A DNA stretch of 64,000 nt from Rhizophagus clarus. Lineage: Eukaryota; Glomeromycota; Glomeromycetes; Glomerales; Glomeraceae. Of this stretch, positions 50,265-62,683 are shown one piece after another. The notes below the pieces were generated by a model that did not search any database, was not told where the DNA came from, and worked only from the letters and a program-made list of their open reading frames with translations. Positions within the stretch are counted from its first letter, which is position 1; each line of letters opens with the position of its first letter. A program made the position numbers and the translations under genes. The stretch covers positions 1,364,001 to 1,428,000 of the forward strand of contig BLAL01000004.1 of assembly GCA_015698045.1 (NCBI GenBank), read 5' to 3'.

Positions 50265-50990
50265 TTATTGCAGTATTTCATAATAAATGTCTAATTCTTG
50301 GTAGGGGCTTACAGCTACTAATTCAAGACGTTCATACTCTTTAATTACACCATCAAGTATTACGCATTGTTTCTATTAATTGTAATGTCCATATATCCAT
50401 AACAAAATCTTCCACTTGAAAGTTTATAAATATTTCTGGTATATGTATGGCAAAACGACTAACATTTCATGGACTCCTGTTTTTAATAATAAATAAATGT
50501 TTGGCCAGTTAATTTGAAAGTTATTGGATTATATGTCAAAATTCTCTAATTTATATATAACAAAACAGTATAATGAAACACAATTTAAAAAGACTCTAAA
50601 ATAAAACGTTACTCTATTAGATTATTAATCATTATCAAATATTCCATTGTTGATTATTTCGTTAGCACAAGTAATAATAAAAAGACTCAGCAGTTCTGGT
50701 TTATCCATAAATTTCTCAACCATTTCAGAATACTTGACTCGTAGATTTAATTAAGCTAAAGTATCCTTGCAAATAATCCGCCTGTGATGCCAATATTCTC
50801 CCTTTAGTTCAATGAGTAAAATGACAATAATTAAGAAAAAAAAATCCATTGACTAATTTATTTTTATTTTTATTTTTATTTTTTTTCGGTAGTAAGCACA
50901 ATTTTAGAACATATTTTAAATATTTAAAAGAAAAACTTAATTTAACTAATAAAACAATATAAACGTCTGCTATTTCTAAGAACTACTTCA
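50265..50990 (-). pseudogene. Decayed multi-exon gene, 3' part
   Basis: On the minus strand, pieces read KGEYWHHRRIICKDTL, then VEKFMDKPELLSLFIITCAN and NEIINNGIFDND. The last piece is VIKEYERLELVAVSPYQEL followed by DIYYEILQ and a stop at 50265. Spacers between them have intron-like AT content, and the coding sequence is interrupted in several places. The family is not recognised. The order of the pieces suggests one former gene ending here. Confidence 0.4.
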
Positions 50991-51105
50991 TTGAAGCTGG
51001 TTACCGCTATTAGCTAATATTAAATAATTATGTAATTTACAAAATCAATGTGATCGGATAAATTTGTTCCGTCACGTCAATCATCTTTCCGCAGATTTGT
51101 TTATT

Positions 51106-51127
51106 AATCCAAACCAAATTAAGTTAA
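51106..51127 (+). promoter_or_regulatory. 22-bp block shared with the first Sel1/kinase promoter
   Basis: This copy is identical to 26187-26208 and about 260 nt before the ATG at 51388. See the entry at 26187. Confidence 0.55.
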
Positions 51128-51387
51128 ACCTGCACAATTTATTTTTGATTGTCAATCATGAATAAAAATATAAAATGAAAACGAATGATAGAACCAGTAT
51201 ATAGTAATAATTAATAAGATCACGCGTAATGATGTCTGTCCGTACATGTAATGTTTCGTTTTGCATATTTACGCTGCATGGAAATTTTATGCGCTTTTGA
51301 CTTTAGTTACGTTTCCTAAATTTGTTTAAAACCTATTTAGAAAAAAAAAATAAAAAAATAAAAAAAAAAAAAATAAAATAAAATAAA

Positions 51388-54300
51388 ATGTTGAGTAGTC
51401 AAAAAGAGAATACAGGAAAGGAAACAGAAAATAAAGAAGAAACAATAAATAATATAGCCAATGGAGAAGAAACAGATTTAGAAAAAGTCTTTCATTTGTA
51501 TCAAAAAGCAGCAGAAAATGGTGATGAAAAAGCAATGAATAATTTAGCTATTTGCTATTACAATGGAAAAGGAACAGAAAAGAATTTAGAAAAAGCTTTT
51601 CACTGGTTTCACAAAGCAGCAGAACATTGTAATGACGTTGTAATGTATAAGTTAGCTATTTATCATAAGAGCGGAGTAGGAAAAGAAAGGAATTTAGAAA
51701 AAGCCTTTCATTGTTTTCAAAAAGCAGCAGAAGACGATAATATAAAAGCAATGTATAATTTGGCCAATTGTTATAAAAATGGAGAAGGAACAGAAAAGAA
51801 TTTAGAAAAGGCCTTTCATTGGTATCAAAAAGCAGCAGAAAATTACAATGAAAAAGCAATGTATAATTTAGCCAATTACTATAAAAATGGAGAAGGAACA
51901 GAAAAGAATTTAGAAAAAGCCTTTTATTGGTTTCAAAAAGCAGCAGAAAAAAAATATACTAATGCAATGTTTAGCTTGGCTAACTGTTATAAAAATGGAG
52001 TAGGAACAGAAATTAATTTAGAAAAAACCTTTTACTGGTATAAAAAAGCAGCAGAAAAAAATCATGTTAATGCAATGTTTAGTTTGGCCAATCGTTATTA
52101 CAATGGAAAAGGTACTGAAAAGAATTTTAAAAAAGCCTTTTACTGGTATGAAAAAGCTGCAGAAAAAAACCATATTAAAGCAATATTTAGTTTAGCTAAT
52201 TGTTATTATAATGGAAAAGGAATAGAAAAGAATTTAGAAAAAGCCTTTCACTGGTTTCAAAAAGCAGCAGAAAATGATGATGGAAATGCAATGAATAATT
52301 TAGCTGTTTGTTATAAAAATGGAGAGGGAACAAAAAAAAATTTAGAAAAAGCCTTTCACTGGTTTCAAAAAGCAGAAAAAAATGGTAGTGGAAATGCAAT
52401 AAATAATTTAGCTATTTGTCATAAAAATGGCGAAGGAACAGAAAAGAATTTAGAAAAAGCCTTTTTTTGGTCTCAAAAAGCAGCAGAAAATGGTGATGAA
52501 GAAGCAATGAACAATTTAGCCATTTGTTATGGTAATGGGGAAGGAACTGAAAAGAATTTAGAAAAAGCTTTTAACTGGTTTCAAAAAGCGGCAAAAAAAA
52601 ATCAAATTAATGCAATGTTTAATTTAGCCAATTATTATTATAATGGAGAAGGAATAGAAAAAAATCCAGAAAAAGCCTTTCACTGGTTTCAAGCGGCAGC
52701 AATAAATGGTGATGAAAATGCAATAAACAATTTAGCTGTTTGTTATAAAAATGGAGAAGGAATAGAGAAGAATTTACAAAAAGCCTTTTACTTATTTCAA
52801 AAAGCAGCAGAAAATGGTGATGAAGAAGCAATGAATAATTTAGCCTTTTGTTATGAAAATGGAGAAGGTAAAGAAATAAATTTAGAAAATGCCTTTCACT
52901 GGTTTGAAAGAGCTGCAGAAGGAAATCATATTAATGCAATGTATAATTTAGCTAATTGTTATAAAAATGGAAAAGGGATAGAAAAGAACTTAGAAAAAGC
53001 CTTTCACTGGTTTAAAAAAGCAGCAGAAAATGGTAATGAAGAAGCAATAAATAATTTAGCCATATTTTATTACAATGGAGAAGGAACAGAAAAAAATTTG
53101 GAAAAAGCCTTTTATTGGTATAAAATGGCAGCAAAAAATCGTGATGAAGATGCAATGAATAATTTAGCCATTTGTTATTACAATGGAGAAGGAACAGAAA
53201 AGAATTTAAAAAAAGCATTTCATCAGTTTCAAAAAGCAGTAGAAAATGGAGATGAAGATGCAATAAATAATTTAGCCATTTGTTATTATAATGGAGAAGG
53301 AACAGAACAAAATTTAAAAGAAGCCTTTTACTTATTTCAAAAATCAGCAGAAAATGATGATGAAGCAGCAATGAATAATTTAGCTATTTGTTATAAAAAT
53401 GGGGAAGGAACAGAAAAGAATATAGAAAAAGCTTTTAACTGGTTTCAAAAAGCAGCAGAATATTGTAATGAGGATGCAATGAATAATTTAGCCATTTGTT
53501 ATAAAAATGGAGAAGGAACAGAAATGAATTTAGAAAAAACCTTTTACTGGTTTCAAAAAGCAGCAGAAAATTATAATGAAAAAGCAATGTATAATTTAGC
53601 CACTTGTTATAAAAATGGAGAAGGAATAGAAAAGAATTTAAATGAAGCTTTTTATTGGTTTCAAAAAGCAGCAGAAAAAAATCAAATTAATGCAATGATT
53701 AATTTAGCTAATTGTTATAAAAATGGAAAAGGAACAGAAATAAATTTAGAAAAAGCCTTTCACTGGTTTCGAAAAGCAGCAGAAAATAATCATGTTAATG
53801 CAATGTTTAGTTTAGCCAATCATTATTATAATGGAAAAGGAACTGAAAAGAATTTAGAAAAAGCTTTTTACTGGTTTCGGAAAGCAGCAGAAAATAATCA
53901 TATTAATGCAAATTTTATTTTGGCCAATTGTTATTATAATGGAAAAGGAACTGAAAAAAATATAAAAAAAGCCTTTTACTGGTTTCAAAAAGCTGCAGAA
54001 AATGGAGATAGTAATGCAATGAATAATTTAGCTGTTTGTTATAAAAATGGAAAAGGAACAGAAAAAAATTTAGAAAAAGCCTTTCACTGGTTTCAAAAAG
54101 CAGCAAAAAATGGTGATGGAAATGCAATAAATAATTTAGCCATTTGTTATAAAAATGGAGAAGGAATAGAAAAAAATTTAGAAAAAGCCTTTCACTGGTT
54201 TCAAAAAGCAGCAGAAAATGGTGATGAAGATGCAATGAATAATTTAGCTATTTGTTATTATAATGGAAAAGGAACTGAAAAGAATTTAGAAAAAGCCTTT

Positions 54301-57300
54301 CACTGGTATCAAAAAGCAGCGGAAAATGGTGATGAAGATGCAATGAATAGTTTAGCTATTTGTTATTACAATAGAGAAGGAACAGAAAAGAATTTAGAAA
54401 AGGCCTTTTATTGGTTTCAAAAAGCAGCAGAAGAAAATCAAATTAATGCAATGAATTATTTAGCCAATTGTTACAAAAATGGAAAAGGAACAGAAAAGAA
54501 TTTAGAAAAAGCCTTTTACTGGTATCAGAAAGCAGTAGAAAATGATAATAAAAAAGCAATGATTAATTTAGCTAATTGCTATAACTATGGAGAAGGAACA
54601 GAAAAGAATTTTGGAAAAGCCTTTTACTGGTATAAAAAAGCAGCAGAAAATGGGGATAAAAATGTAATGAATAATTTAGCCATTTGTTATAAAAATGGAG
54701 AAGGAACAGGAAAAAATTTAGAAAAAGCCTTTCACTGGTTTCAAAAAGCAGCAGAAAATGGTGATGAAAAAGCAATGAATGATTTAGCTATTTGCTATGA
54801 ATGTGGAGAAGGAATAGAAAAGAATTTTGGAAAAGCCTTTTACTGGTATCAAAAAGCAGCAGAAAATGATAATAAAGAAGCAATGAATAATTTAGCCATT
54901 TGTTATGAAAATGGAGATGGAACAGAAAAGGATTTAAAAAAAGCCTTTTATTGGTATCAAAAAGCAGCAGAATATGGTGATGAAGAAGCAATGAATAATT
55001 TAGCCATTTGTTATGAAAATGGAGATGGAACAGAAAAGAATTTAGAAAAAGCCTTTTACTGGTATCAAAAATCAGCACAAAATGATGAAGAAGAAGCAAT
55101 GAATAATTTAGCCATTTGTTATAAAAATGGTGAAGGAACAGAAAAGAATTTAGAAAAAGCCATTTACTGGTTTCAAAGAGCAGCAGAAAAAAACCATATA
55201 AGTGCAATGATCAGTTTAGCTAATTGTTATAGAATTGGAAAAGGAATAGAAAAGAACTTAGGAAATGCCTTTTACTGGTTTCAAAAAGCAGCAGAAAATG
55301 GTAATAAAGTAGCAATGAATGATTTAGCCACTTGTTATTACAATGGAGAAGGAATAGAAAAGAATTTAGAAAAAGCTTTTCACTGGTACCAAAAAGCAGC
55401 AAAAAATAATAATAAAGAAGCAATGAATAGTTTGGCCATTTGCTATGAAAATGGAGAGGGAACAGAAAAAAATTTAGAAGAAGCCCTTCACTGGTTTCAA
55501 AAAGCAGCAGAAAATGGGGATAGAAATGCAATGGGTAATTTGGCCGTTTATTACTATAAATATGGAGAAGGATCAGAAAAAAAATTAAAAAAAGCCTTTT
55601 ATTGGTATCAAAAAGCGGCAGAAAATGGTGATGAAGTGGCAATGAATAATTTAGCTAATTTTTATAAAAATGGAAAAGGCACAGAAAAGGATTTAGAAAA
55701 AGCCTTTCATTGGTATCAAAAAGCAGTAGAAAAAGATAATAAAATAGCAATGTTTAATTTAGCAGTTTGTTATAACTATGAAGAAGGAACAGAAAAGAAT
55801 TTAGAGAAAACCCTTTATTGGTATCGAAAAGCAGCAGAATATGGTAATAAAGCAGCAATGTTTAACTTGGCTAATTGTTACAAAAATGGAAAAGGAACAG
55901 GAAGGAATTTAAAAAAAGCCTTTCGCTGGTGTCAAAAAGCTGCAGAAAAAGGTTATGAAATAGCAATGTATAATTTAGCCAATTGTTATAAAAGTGGAGA
56001 AGGAACAGAAAAGAATTTAGAAAAAGCCTTTTATTGGTATCAAAAAGCAGCAGAAAATGGAAATGAAGAAGCGATGAATAATTTAGCCAATTGTTATTGT
56101 ATTGGAGAAGGAATAGAAAAGAATTTAGAAGAAGCTTTTCTCTGGTATCAAAAAGCAGCAAAAAAAAATCAAATTAATGCAATGTTCAATTTAGCAAATT
56201 GTTATTACAATGAAGAAGGAACAGAAAAGAATTTGGTAAAAGCCTTTTATTGGTATCAAAAAGCAGCAGAAAATGGCTATGAAGTAGCAATGCTTAAATT
56301 AGTCAATTGTTATAAAAGTGGAGAAGGCACGGAAAAGAATTTAGAAAAAGCATTTTATTGGCATCAAAAAGTAGTAGAAAGTAATAAAGGAAGTTTTAAA
56401 TTTAAAGTTGAATTATGTAATAAATGTAAACAACCGCTTAGTGATTATCAATGGTGCCAACAATGTAATTCTAAACGATTTCAACAAGATTTCTCAAATT
56501 GGACTAGTAAAAATGAATTTATTGATAAATTTATTCAAGAAGCGCAATTAAATGCTAAAAATAGTTATGAAGTTTTAGAATGGATACCTTATAATAAATT
56601 GACAAATATCAATTATTATGATAAAGGAGGATTTAGCGAAATTCATAAAGCTATCTGGTTGGAAGGACCTATTGATAGTTGGAATTTTGATAAGCAACAA
56701 TGGAATAGATGGAGTTTTCAAACAGGTTATGAAGTTGTACTTAAAATTCTTAATAATTCATCAAGTTTAGATAGTAAATTTTTAGATGAGGTATAGTGTT
56801 TATATTTATGTAAATTTACTTTTTTTTTAAGAAAAAAAAAATCGAAAATTAATTTTATTATTATTATTTATATAGTGGAAATATCATTACAATTGTCAGA
56901 AGAAATCGTTTTCAAAGTTTATTCAAATCTTTGGAATTACCCAAGATCCTAAAAATTTTAATTATATAATAGTAATGAGTTATGCAAAAAAAGGAAGTTT
57001 GAGAAAATGTTTATCTGATATAATTAAGTTTAAGTGGCAAGATAAGTTACAATTATTGAGAACAATCATATTGGGACTTAAAGTAATTCATAAGTCAAAT
57101 TTAACTCATGGTGATTTTCATGATGGTAATATTTTAATGTCCGATTATCATAATGAGGCATTTATTATTGATTTAGGATTATGTAAACCTATAAGTGAAT
57201 TACATGATTCTGACAAAAAAAATAATGGAATTTATGGAGTTTTGCCTTATATGGCACCAGAAATATTAAGAAAAAAAACATATGCTCTTGCAAGCGATAT

Positions 57301-57751
57301 TTATAGTTTTTCAATGATAATGTGGGAATTTACATCAGGCATTCCCCCCTTTTATCATAAAGCACATGATCTTCAACTTAAATTAAGTATTTGTAATGGA
57401 GAACGTCCTGAAATTATGAGTAATACTCCAAAATGTTATTTAGACTTAATGGAAAAATGTTGGGATTCAGATCCAACAAAAAGACCAACCGTAACAGAAC
57501 TTGAAGATAAAATATCTGAATGGATTACATGTATTAATGAATATCATAGAATAAATAGGAATGGAAACCATAAGTTTATGGTATCTGGTATTGATAAAAA
57601 ATTAAAAAATGATATGCTTGATTTCATAACAGCAGACAATGTTTTAGTACAAGAAGAAGCTAATGTTCCTATTTTACAGTCTCATTCACAAGCATGTTAT
57701 ACAAGTCGTAAACTTACTGAGTTTTCTAATTGTTCGGATTGTAAGATATAA
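51388..57751 (+). CDS. Sel1-repeat protein kinase, 46 repeats (paralogue 2)
   Basis: Two exons, 51388-56790 and 56876-57751, encode 2092 residues. A short charged start (residues 1-25) precedes 46 Sel1-like repeats of 36 residues, the first partial and one a residue longer. That is more than twice the number in paralogue 1. Then come the Cys4 knuckle (Cys1677, 1680, 1690, 1693), nearly identical to paralogue 1, and the kinase domain. The kinase has DKGGFSEI (Gly1747-1748), VVLK Lys1786, HGDFHDGN (1878-1885), DLG (1899-1901) and APE in YMAPEI. The intron position matches paralogue 1. Nucleotide identity is highest from the knuckle through the kinase N-lobe, so recent common origin or conversion is likely. 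The long minus-strand frames inside the repeats are shadows of the 108-nt unit. Probable role: cytoplasmic signalling kinase on a long helical scaffold. Leader: pure A tract with scattered T. Confidence 0.9.
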
Positions 57752-57828
57752 TTAAAATTATTAATTCTGTTATTCACTCTTTATTTGTCACATTAAATTA
57801 TTATTATATAGAAAATTTCAGACTTCAC

Positions 57829-57834
57829 AATAAA
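57829..57834 (+). terminator. AATAAA polyadenylation signal
   Basis: It has the same CACAATAAAGTAAA-type context as the signal at 30256-30261 of the paralogue, 78 nt after the stop codon. Confidence 0.65.
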
Positions 57835-59459
57835 GTAAAATAATTATTGAGTAATATTATTTATAATTTTATTTTTATTGCAATTTATTTGGCAAATTTG
57901 AATTTAATGTCCAAATCATGCTTTCAAAAAATTTACTACTTATAGTACTTAGTATTATCGATTAAATTGATATCAAATATTATAATTATTATCCTGCTGA
58001 TAAACAACTGAACACCTAAAAATTAGAGTTGGACTCGATACCGGTCCTGCAACGTCCGAACCAGGTATACTAAATTTTCATCCCACAAATTTTAGTATTT
58101 TTAATACTGATAAAAATCTTTTTGCATATGTAAATTATTTGTGACCAATATTGATTTTTAAACTCAGATGAATAAACAGTGCGAAATTGTCTTGCTGATC
58201 AATGATCATCAACGATACCGTATTGTACAGTAAGTAAGAAAACTGAGGACCATCCCTACAAATAGTCAAAAGACAAAACCTACCTAAAATATTATCTTAA
58301 AATTGTAATATTATCAATATCAACTAGTTTTTTGGAAAAGATTATACTTTTATTTTTTTTTCTGTTTTTAAAATATGAATACTATTTCAGATGTACAGAT
58401 TTTGCGAGTTTCATTCGGATTACAAACCGGATGAAAAATATTCGAACGATAGCTTTTATCCAGATCGAAAAACTATATAAGAGATCCGGTGTATGTTGCT
58501 ACAAACTTTAAATGCTCATACATAATAAACGAGAAAAAATAATATATAAGATAATGTAATACTATTTATATATCGTTAGAAATGTTAAAATTGATGTCAT
58601 TAAATGATTTTTTTTTAGAATAATTAAGAAATTCAGTGAACTATAGAAGAAAAGCGCAAATGAAAATTTTTTTTAAAAAAAAGGTGTTATCATTAATCAC
58701 TTTTTTAGCATATCAAGTTTTGCATTTTCTTTATGGAAAACATTGCTTTTTTTTTATTTTTAAATGATTATTATAATTTGAAATCGAATAATCGAATTAA
58801 AACAAAATTTTGTTAGACATTCAAATATTGCAACAGTCAACTAACGTAGATTAATTTTTTTTAGATTTACTGATATTCTTTAAATCTCTAAACATTCTGA
58901 ATAACAATATTTAAAATGATCTTTCTTGCAGATTTATACTCTAAATGTCAAAATTAAAGAATTTATGGCTACATATTTACTTAAAACATTCGTATAACCG
59001 ATCTAAAGATGTAAATAATGTAGGAAAATAAGAAACTTCACAGTATGTTCAATTTTCCAACCTATTTATAATAAATGGTCTTAAAAATTTATTTCATTTT
59101 TCCATTATTTCAATTGTTTCTTTATGGATGTCATTAACTAACAATACAAGTTCAGTGACAAAATATGATATTATGTCTTCGCATTTGTATTTCTATTTTG
59201 TCAAACTTCAATTTTTTTTTTTAGTACGTTTTAAAGAATTTTGCTTTTAGATAATTATATCGATATTAAATTTAATATATTTTTGCTGACTCCATGTAAA
59301 TTACATGATTGTCCTTTTTGTGTCTTTCGGTCCAAATAATCGAATAATGTTCTTGATAATATGAATAAAAACTGAATATATGATAATAATAAATCTTTAT
59401 CAAAATTATCTATAACTATCCCTTAAAAAATTCTGCGTTTACATGAAAGTTGAGTGCAT
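57835..59459. other. AT-rich intergenic DNA
   Basis: No gene found. Small GC-richer patches occur at about 58030-58070 (GGACTCGATACCGGTCCTGC) and 58425-58495 (with ATCCGG/CCGGAT words and a CTATATAAG). Confidence 0.45.
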
Positions 59460-59860
59460 CATATTTTTTTTTTCAATGATTCATTTGCAAGCTACTGTAT
59501 TATTAATTTCCTAACGTGTTTATTAATCCTCTCTCTTATGATAAACGTATCGCCAAATTCTTTTCTACAAATACTAAAAAAAAAGAAAGGTGTTAATAAA
59601 TGATTGCGTTTAGAAATATTAGTAAAAATTAATTTCACGTAAATTTAAATGATCAGAACCATTTATCATTATAATCAATTTTCGAAATACCTTCAAGCTG
59701 TGAAGATTGCTCGTCATCCAAGCATAAATTGAAAATCAGTATATTTTGTAAAAATACATCTAAACAAATTGTTAGACTTGAAACATTCTAGTTCAGTATT
59801 AGTTGTAGTTTCTATAATCCAAAATCTGTAGTTAATAATTTTCTATTTCGAGTGTCATAG
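59460..59860. repeat. Segmental duplicate, right copy
   Basis: A diverged direct copy of 46960-47395. Its last part (about 59810-59855) matches the DFG-side coding sequence of the kinase remnant at 48312-48575 (minus strand), so the original duplicated unit was longer and has since lost its middle here. Confidence 0.75.
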
Positions 59861-60013
59861 TAATATGATGATTGGATCTCTCAACCTGCAAGTAATTATC
59901 CAATGTTATTTGAAATTTACCTTTCATTTCAGCGAGTAAAATTTTGCATATTTCAATACATAACTATAGAAACAATTAATTTAATAGTTTTTAAGGATGA
60001 TGAACCCAGGTAA

Positions 60014-60345
60014 TTTTTTTTTTTTTTTTTTTTTTTTTTTACCGGATATCCGGATGGTCACGAATAAATATCCGGCCAAAAATATCTTTATGCACGTATT
60101 CGTGGCGCAGCAATTTTCTGACCGCGATTTTACTGGTAATATTATAGTCTTTTTGTATTAAAATTAATATTTCAGAAAAAAAAATATTTTACATTTTCAA
60201 ACTTTTGAAATATTGAAATTTTTTTTAAATATAATTAGGCAAAATTTATAATGGCAGTCGAAATTAAAATTTTATATCTATAAGAAAAATATAGGATTTC
60301 GGATTTATTCGGATATTATCATGACATATATCCGAATCGAACTCC
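60014..60345. repeat. T27 run and CCGGAT word island
   Basis: A run of 27 T (60014-60040) is followed by the 12-bp palindrome CCGGATATCCGG (60042-60053), then more CCGG/ATCCGG words. Near 60300-60340 there is TTCGGATATTATCATGACAT with an inverted partner ATATCCGAAT. Style is as in the islands at 6636 and 16370. Confidence 0.6.
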
Positions 60346-62683
60346 AGATTAAAGAGAAATTAAGATTTTTTTTTCCTTAAAAAAAAAAAAAATAATAAAT
60401 AAATAATTAGTCTCTAACGCTAACGCTAGCCATTTGCTATTATTCCTAGGATTCAATTGATGTTTAATAATCAAATAAATATAACTGAATGTAATTGAGC
60501 TCATCTCTTCCAACGTTTGAATTTCATCAACAAGACGTCTCAAGTACACTAATTTAACAATATACGTCTCTTTTTTTTATTACAATTTAGTATTAAAAAT
60601 CTGTTATATTGAAATATAGATTTCGAAATACCGTTTTTCAAATCTTTCGTAATGCGGTATTTATGAATACTAGAATTCTACTTGCATCATATACAAAACC
60701 GCTGTACATATTATTTATATCATTAAGTTTGATAAATAAATTGTTTATTAATTATATTAACATATTTAATACAATGTTATGATACTGTTATGATAATGTT
60801 TGTAATTTGCAGCTTTAGTTTGATTTTCCAACTCACTCTTACATAATAAACATTAAAGCATTACGATATGTTACGAACAACATTAAAAAATCTATTTGTT
60901 TACGTTTAATATGTTGATCAATTAAAAATAATAATAATAATAATAACGATTATGCTCAACTACAAAAATAGGTTCTACATTATTACTTTTTCTTTCAACA
61001 ATTGCATGCAATTGGGGATACAAATTTCCATATAGAAATTTGTCGTTCGAAAACTATTTTACGTCAAAAATTATTATTTGTTGTGCTTAATACTTTCTTA
61101 TAATTGGTTGTGACAAAGTGATAAATCCTAACCTTAACTACATTCTAAATTCTTATCGACTAATTATCCTACATTTGATCCATATTATAATTCAGTAAAA
61201 ACAAACGCCATAAACCTAGAACGCATTCCGAATATGCATATATTAGCTACCAGATCCGACCTGTAAATTAAAAAAAAAAAAATCTTTGAAACTGTTTATA
61301 ACAACATCTAAAGCTACGTGATCTATGCTTCAGCAAACTATGGCAGACAAACAGTCCGCCGAACAGCTGAACCTCCTAGTCATATTATTTAGAATCTCCA
61401 CTCGCGTAGCGACACAACGAACGAACAGCCATCAGAAGAACACCAAACAGCTGCATCCCCTTGTTATGATGAAAAAGTTCATACGGAGAGTCTTATCCTA
61501 CTGAAGCAGCACAATGCCCACGGTGCATAATATAATTACTCTTACCTCGTTAGTTAAAAAACCGTTAACTTCTAATTTTTGTGTAATTTGAATATTAATA
61601 ATATCATGGAAACTTTTGAAGAGTTTGTCGGAGACCTTATTGTAAGAGGTGATGACTTGTCGACATCATATATATCATATATTAAAAGAAACATAGTAAA
61701 TAAATTGTGTAATGGATCTTCAGAGTTACATAGTTACTTCCATCATTGATTACTTTCACCGACAACAATAACAATAAATCACTGATGAACATTCCACCGA
61801 CAGACTGTATTTTACTTATAACATTTCATTATAAAAACACTGTCATATTTAGCAAAGAAAAATAATTACTAATTGAAGGAACGACTTTGCAAATTTAAAA
61901 AAAAAAAAAAAAAATGAGAAGAGATTTAATCTGAAAATAAAATTGATATTTCATACTATATGTGTTTTTCTTTTACTGTATGTATCTCGTATAGTAATGT
62001 GACCGTCAGTGCAATAAATCGTGAAATTATTGTCGGTGAAGTAATTATCGGTGAGTTAAGTGCGTCCCTTGTACTACTCTTATACCTCCAAGTTTAAAAA
62101 TACAAAAAATATATATATATATCATATAATACTTTCCTTAAATTGTTTGCTCCTAGACAAGACATCTAACAAAACTTCCCAGTTGATATTGACGATAAAT
62201 TAATGCTCAGCATAGGAAAGTCGACGGTATAATTAAGGTTGAAAGTAAAAATAATCACATCTTTTGCTACTTTTTAAATATTTGTACAATAGTCTGCTGA
62301 TCCTTAAATTTATACAGTACGCGACTGTGAAAAATATTTGCCAATCGTGTTACACTCCCTCTCTCATATTTTAAATTTAAATATTTATGGAAAAATAGCA
62401 GGAAAACTTCCACTATAATTATCGATAAGTACTGACGTTTTTGAGATTTTGAATATTTGCTGCCTGTGTATAAATGATAAATTTTATTTTTTTTTTTTGT
62501 CTATTATTCTATTTACAGTAGGTGGAATTGGTATTGTCAAATATTTAATTTATTATATATAAATACTAAAATCAACAATAATTAATAATATTTACATACT
62601 GATTTTTTTAATAATATACATTTTTTCTTAAATAATTTAAAAGGTTCAGATATCAACAATGCCTATCGAATAAATCTTAATTT
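60346..62683. other. Intergenic DNA with a GC-richer patch
   Basis: This stretch is AT-rich except for 61320-61515, which holds a small open frame described separately. Short repeated CACTGTC/CACCGAC words occur near 61755-61850. No other gene is supported. Confidence 0.4.
61340..61504 (+). CDS. Possible 54-residue small protein
   Basis: A small frame with ATG, GC-rich codons and a basic C-terminal half begins MADKQSAEQLNLLVILFRI and ends KKFIRRVLSY. Inside it two related pieces (SAEQLNLLVI and NTKQLHPLVM) point to a diverged internal duplication of about 30 bp at DNA level. There is no known domain. The composition contrasts sharply with the flanks, so it may instead be a fragment of a repeat or foreign DNA. 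Confidence 0.25.
   Translation: MADKQSAEQLNLLVILFRISTRVATQRTNSHQKNTKQLHPLVMMKKFIRRVLSY

Noticed and set aside
51656-56161. Many long minus-strand open frames (LFLNSFLFLLHF-type products) inside both Sel1 genes
   Set aside because: They recur every 108 nt exactly opposite the coding repeat and have no starts or leaders of their own. They are shadows of the Sel1 unit.
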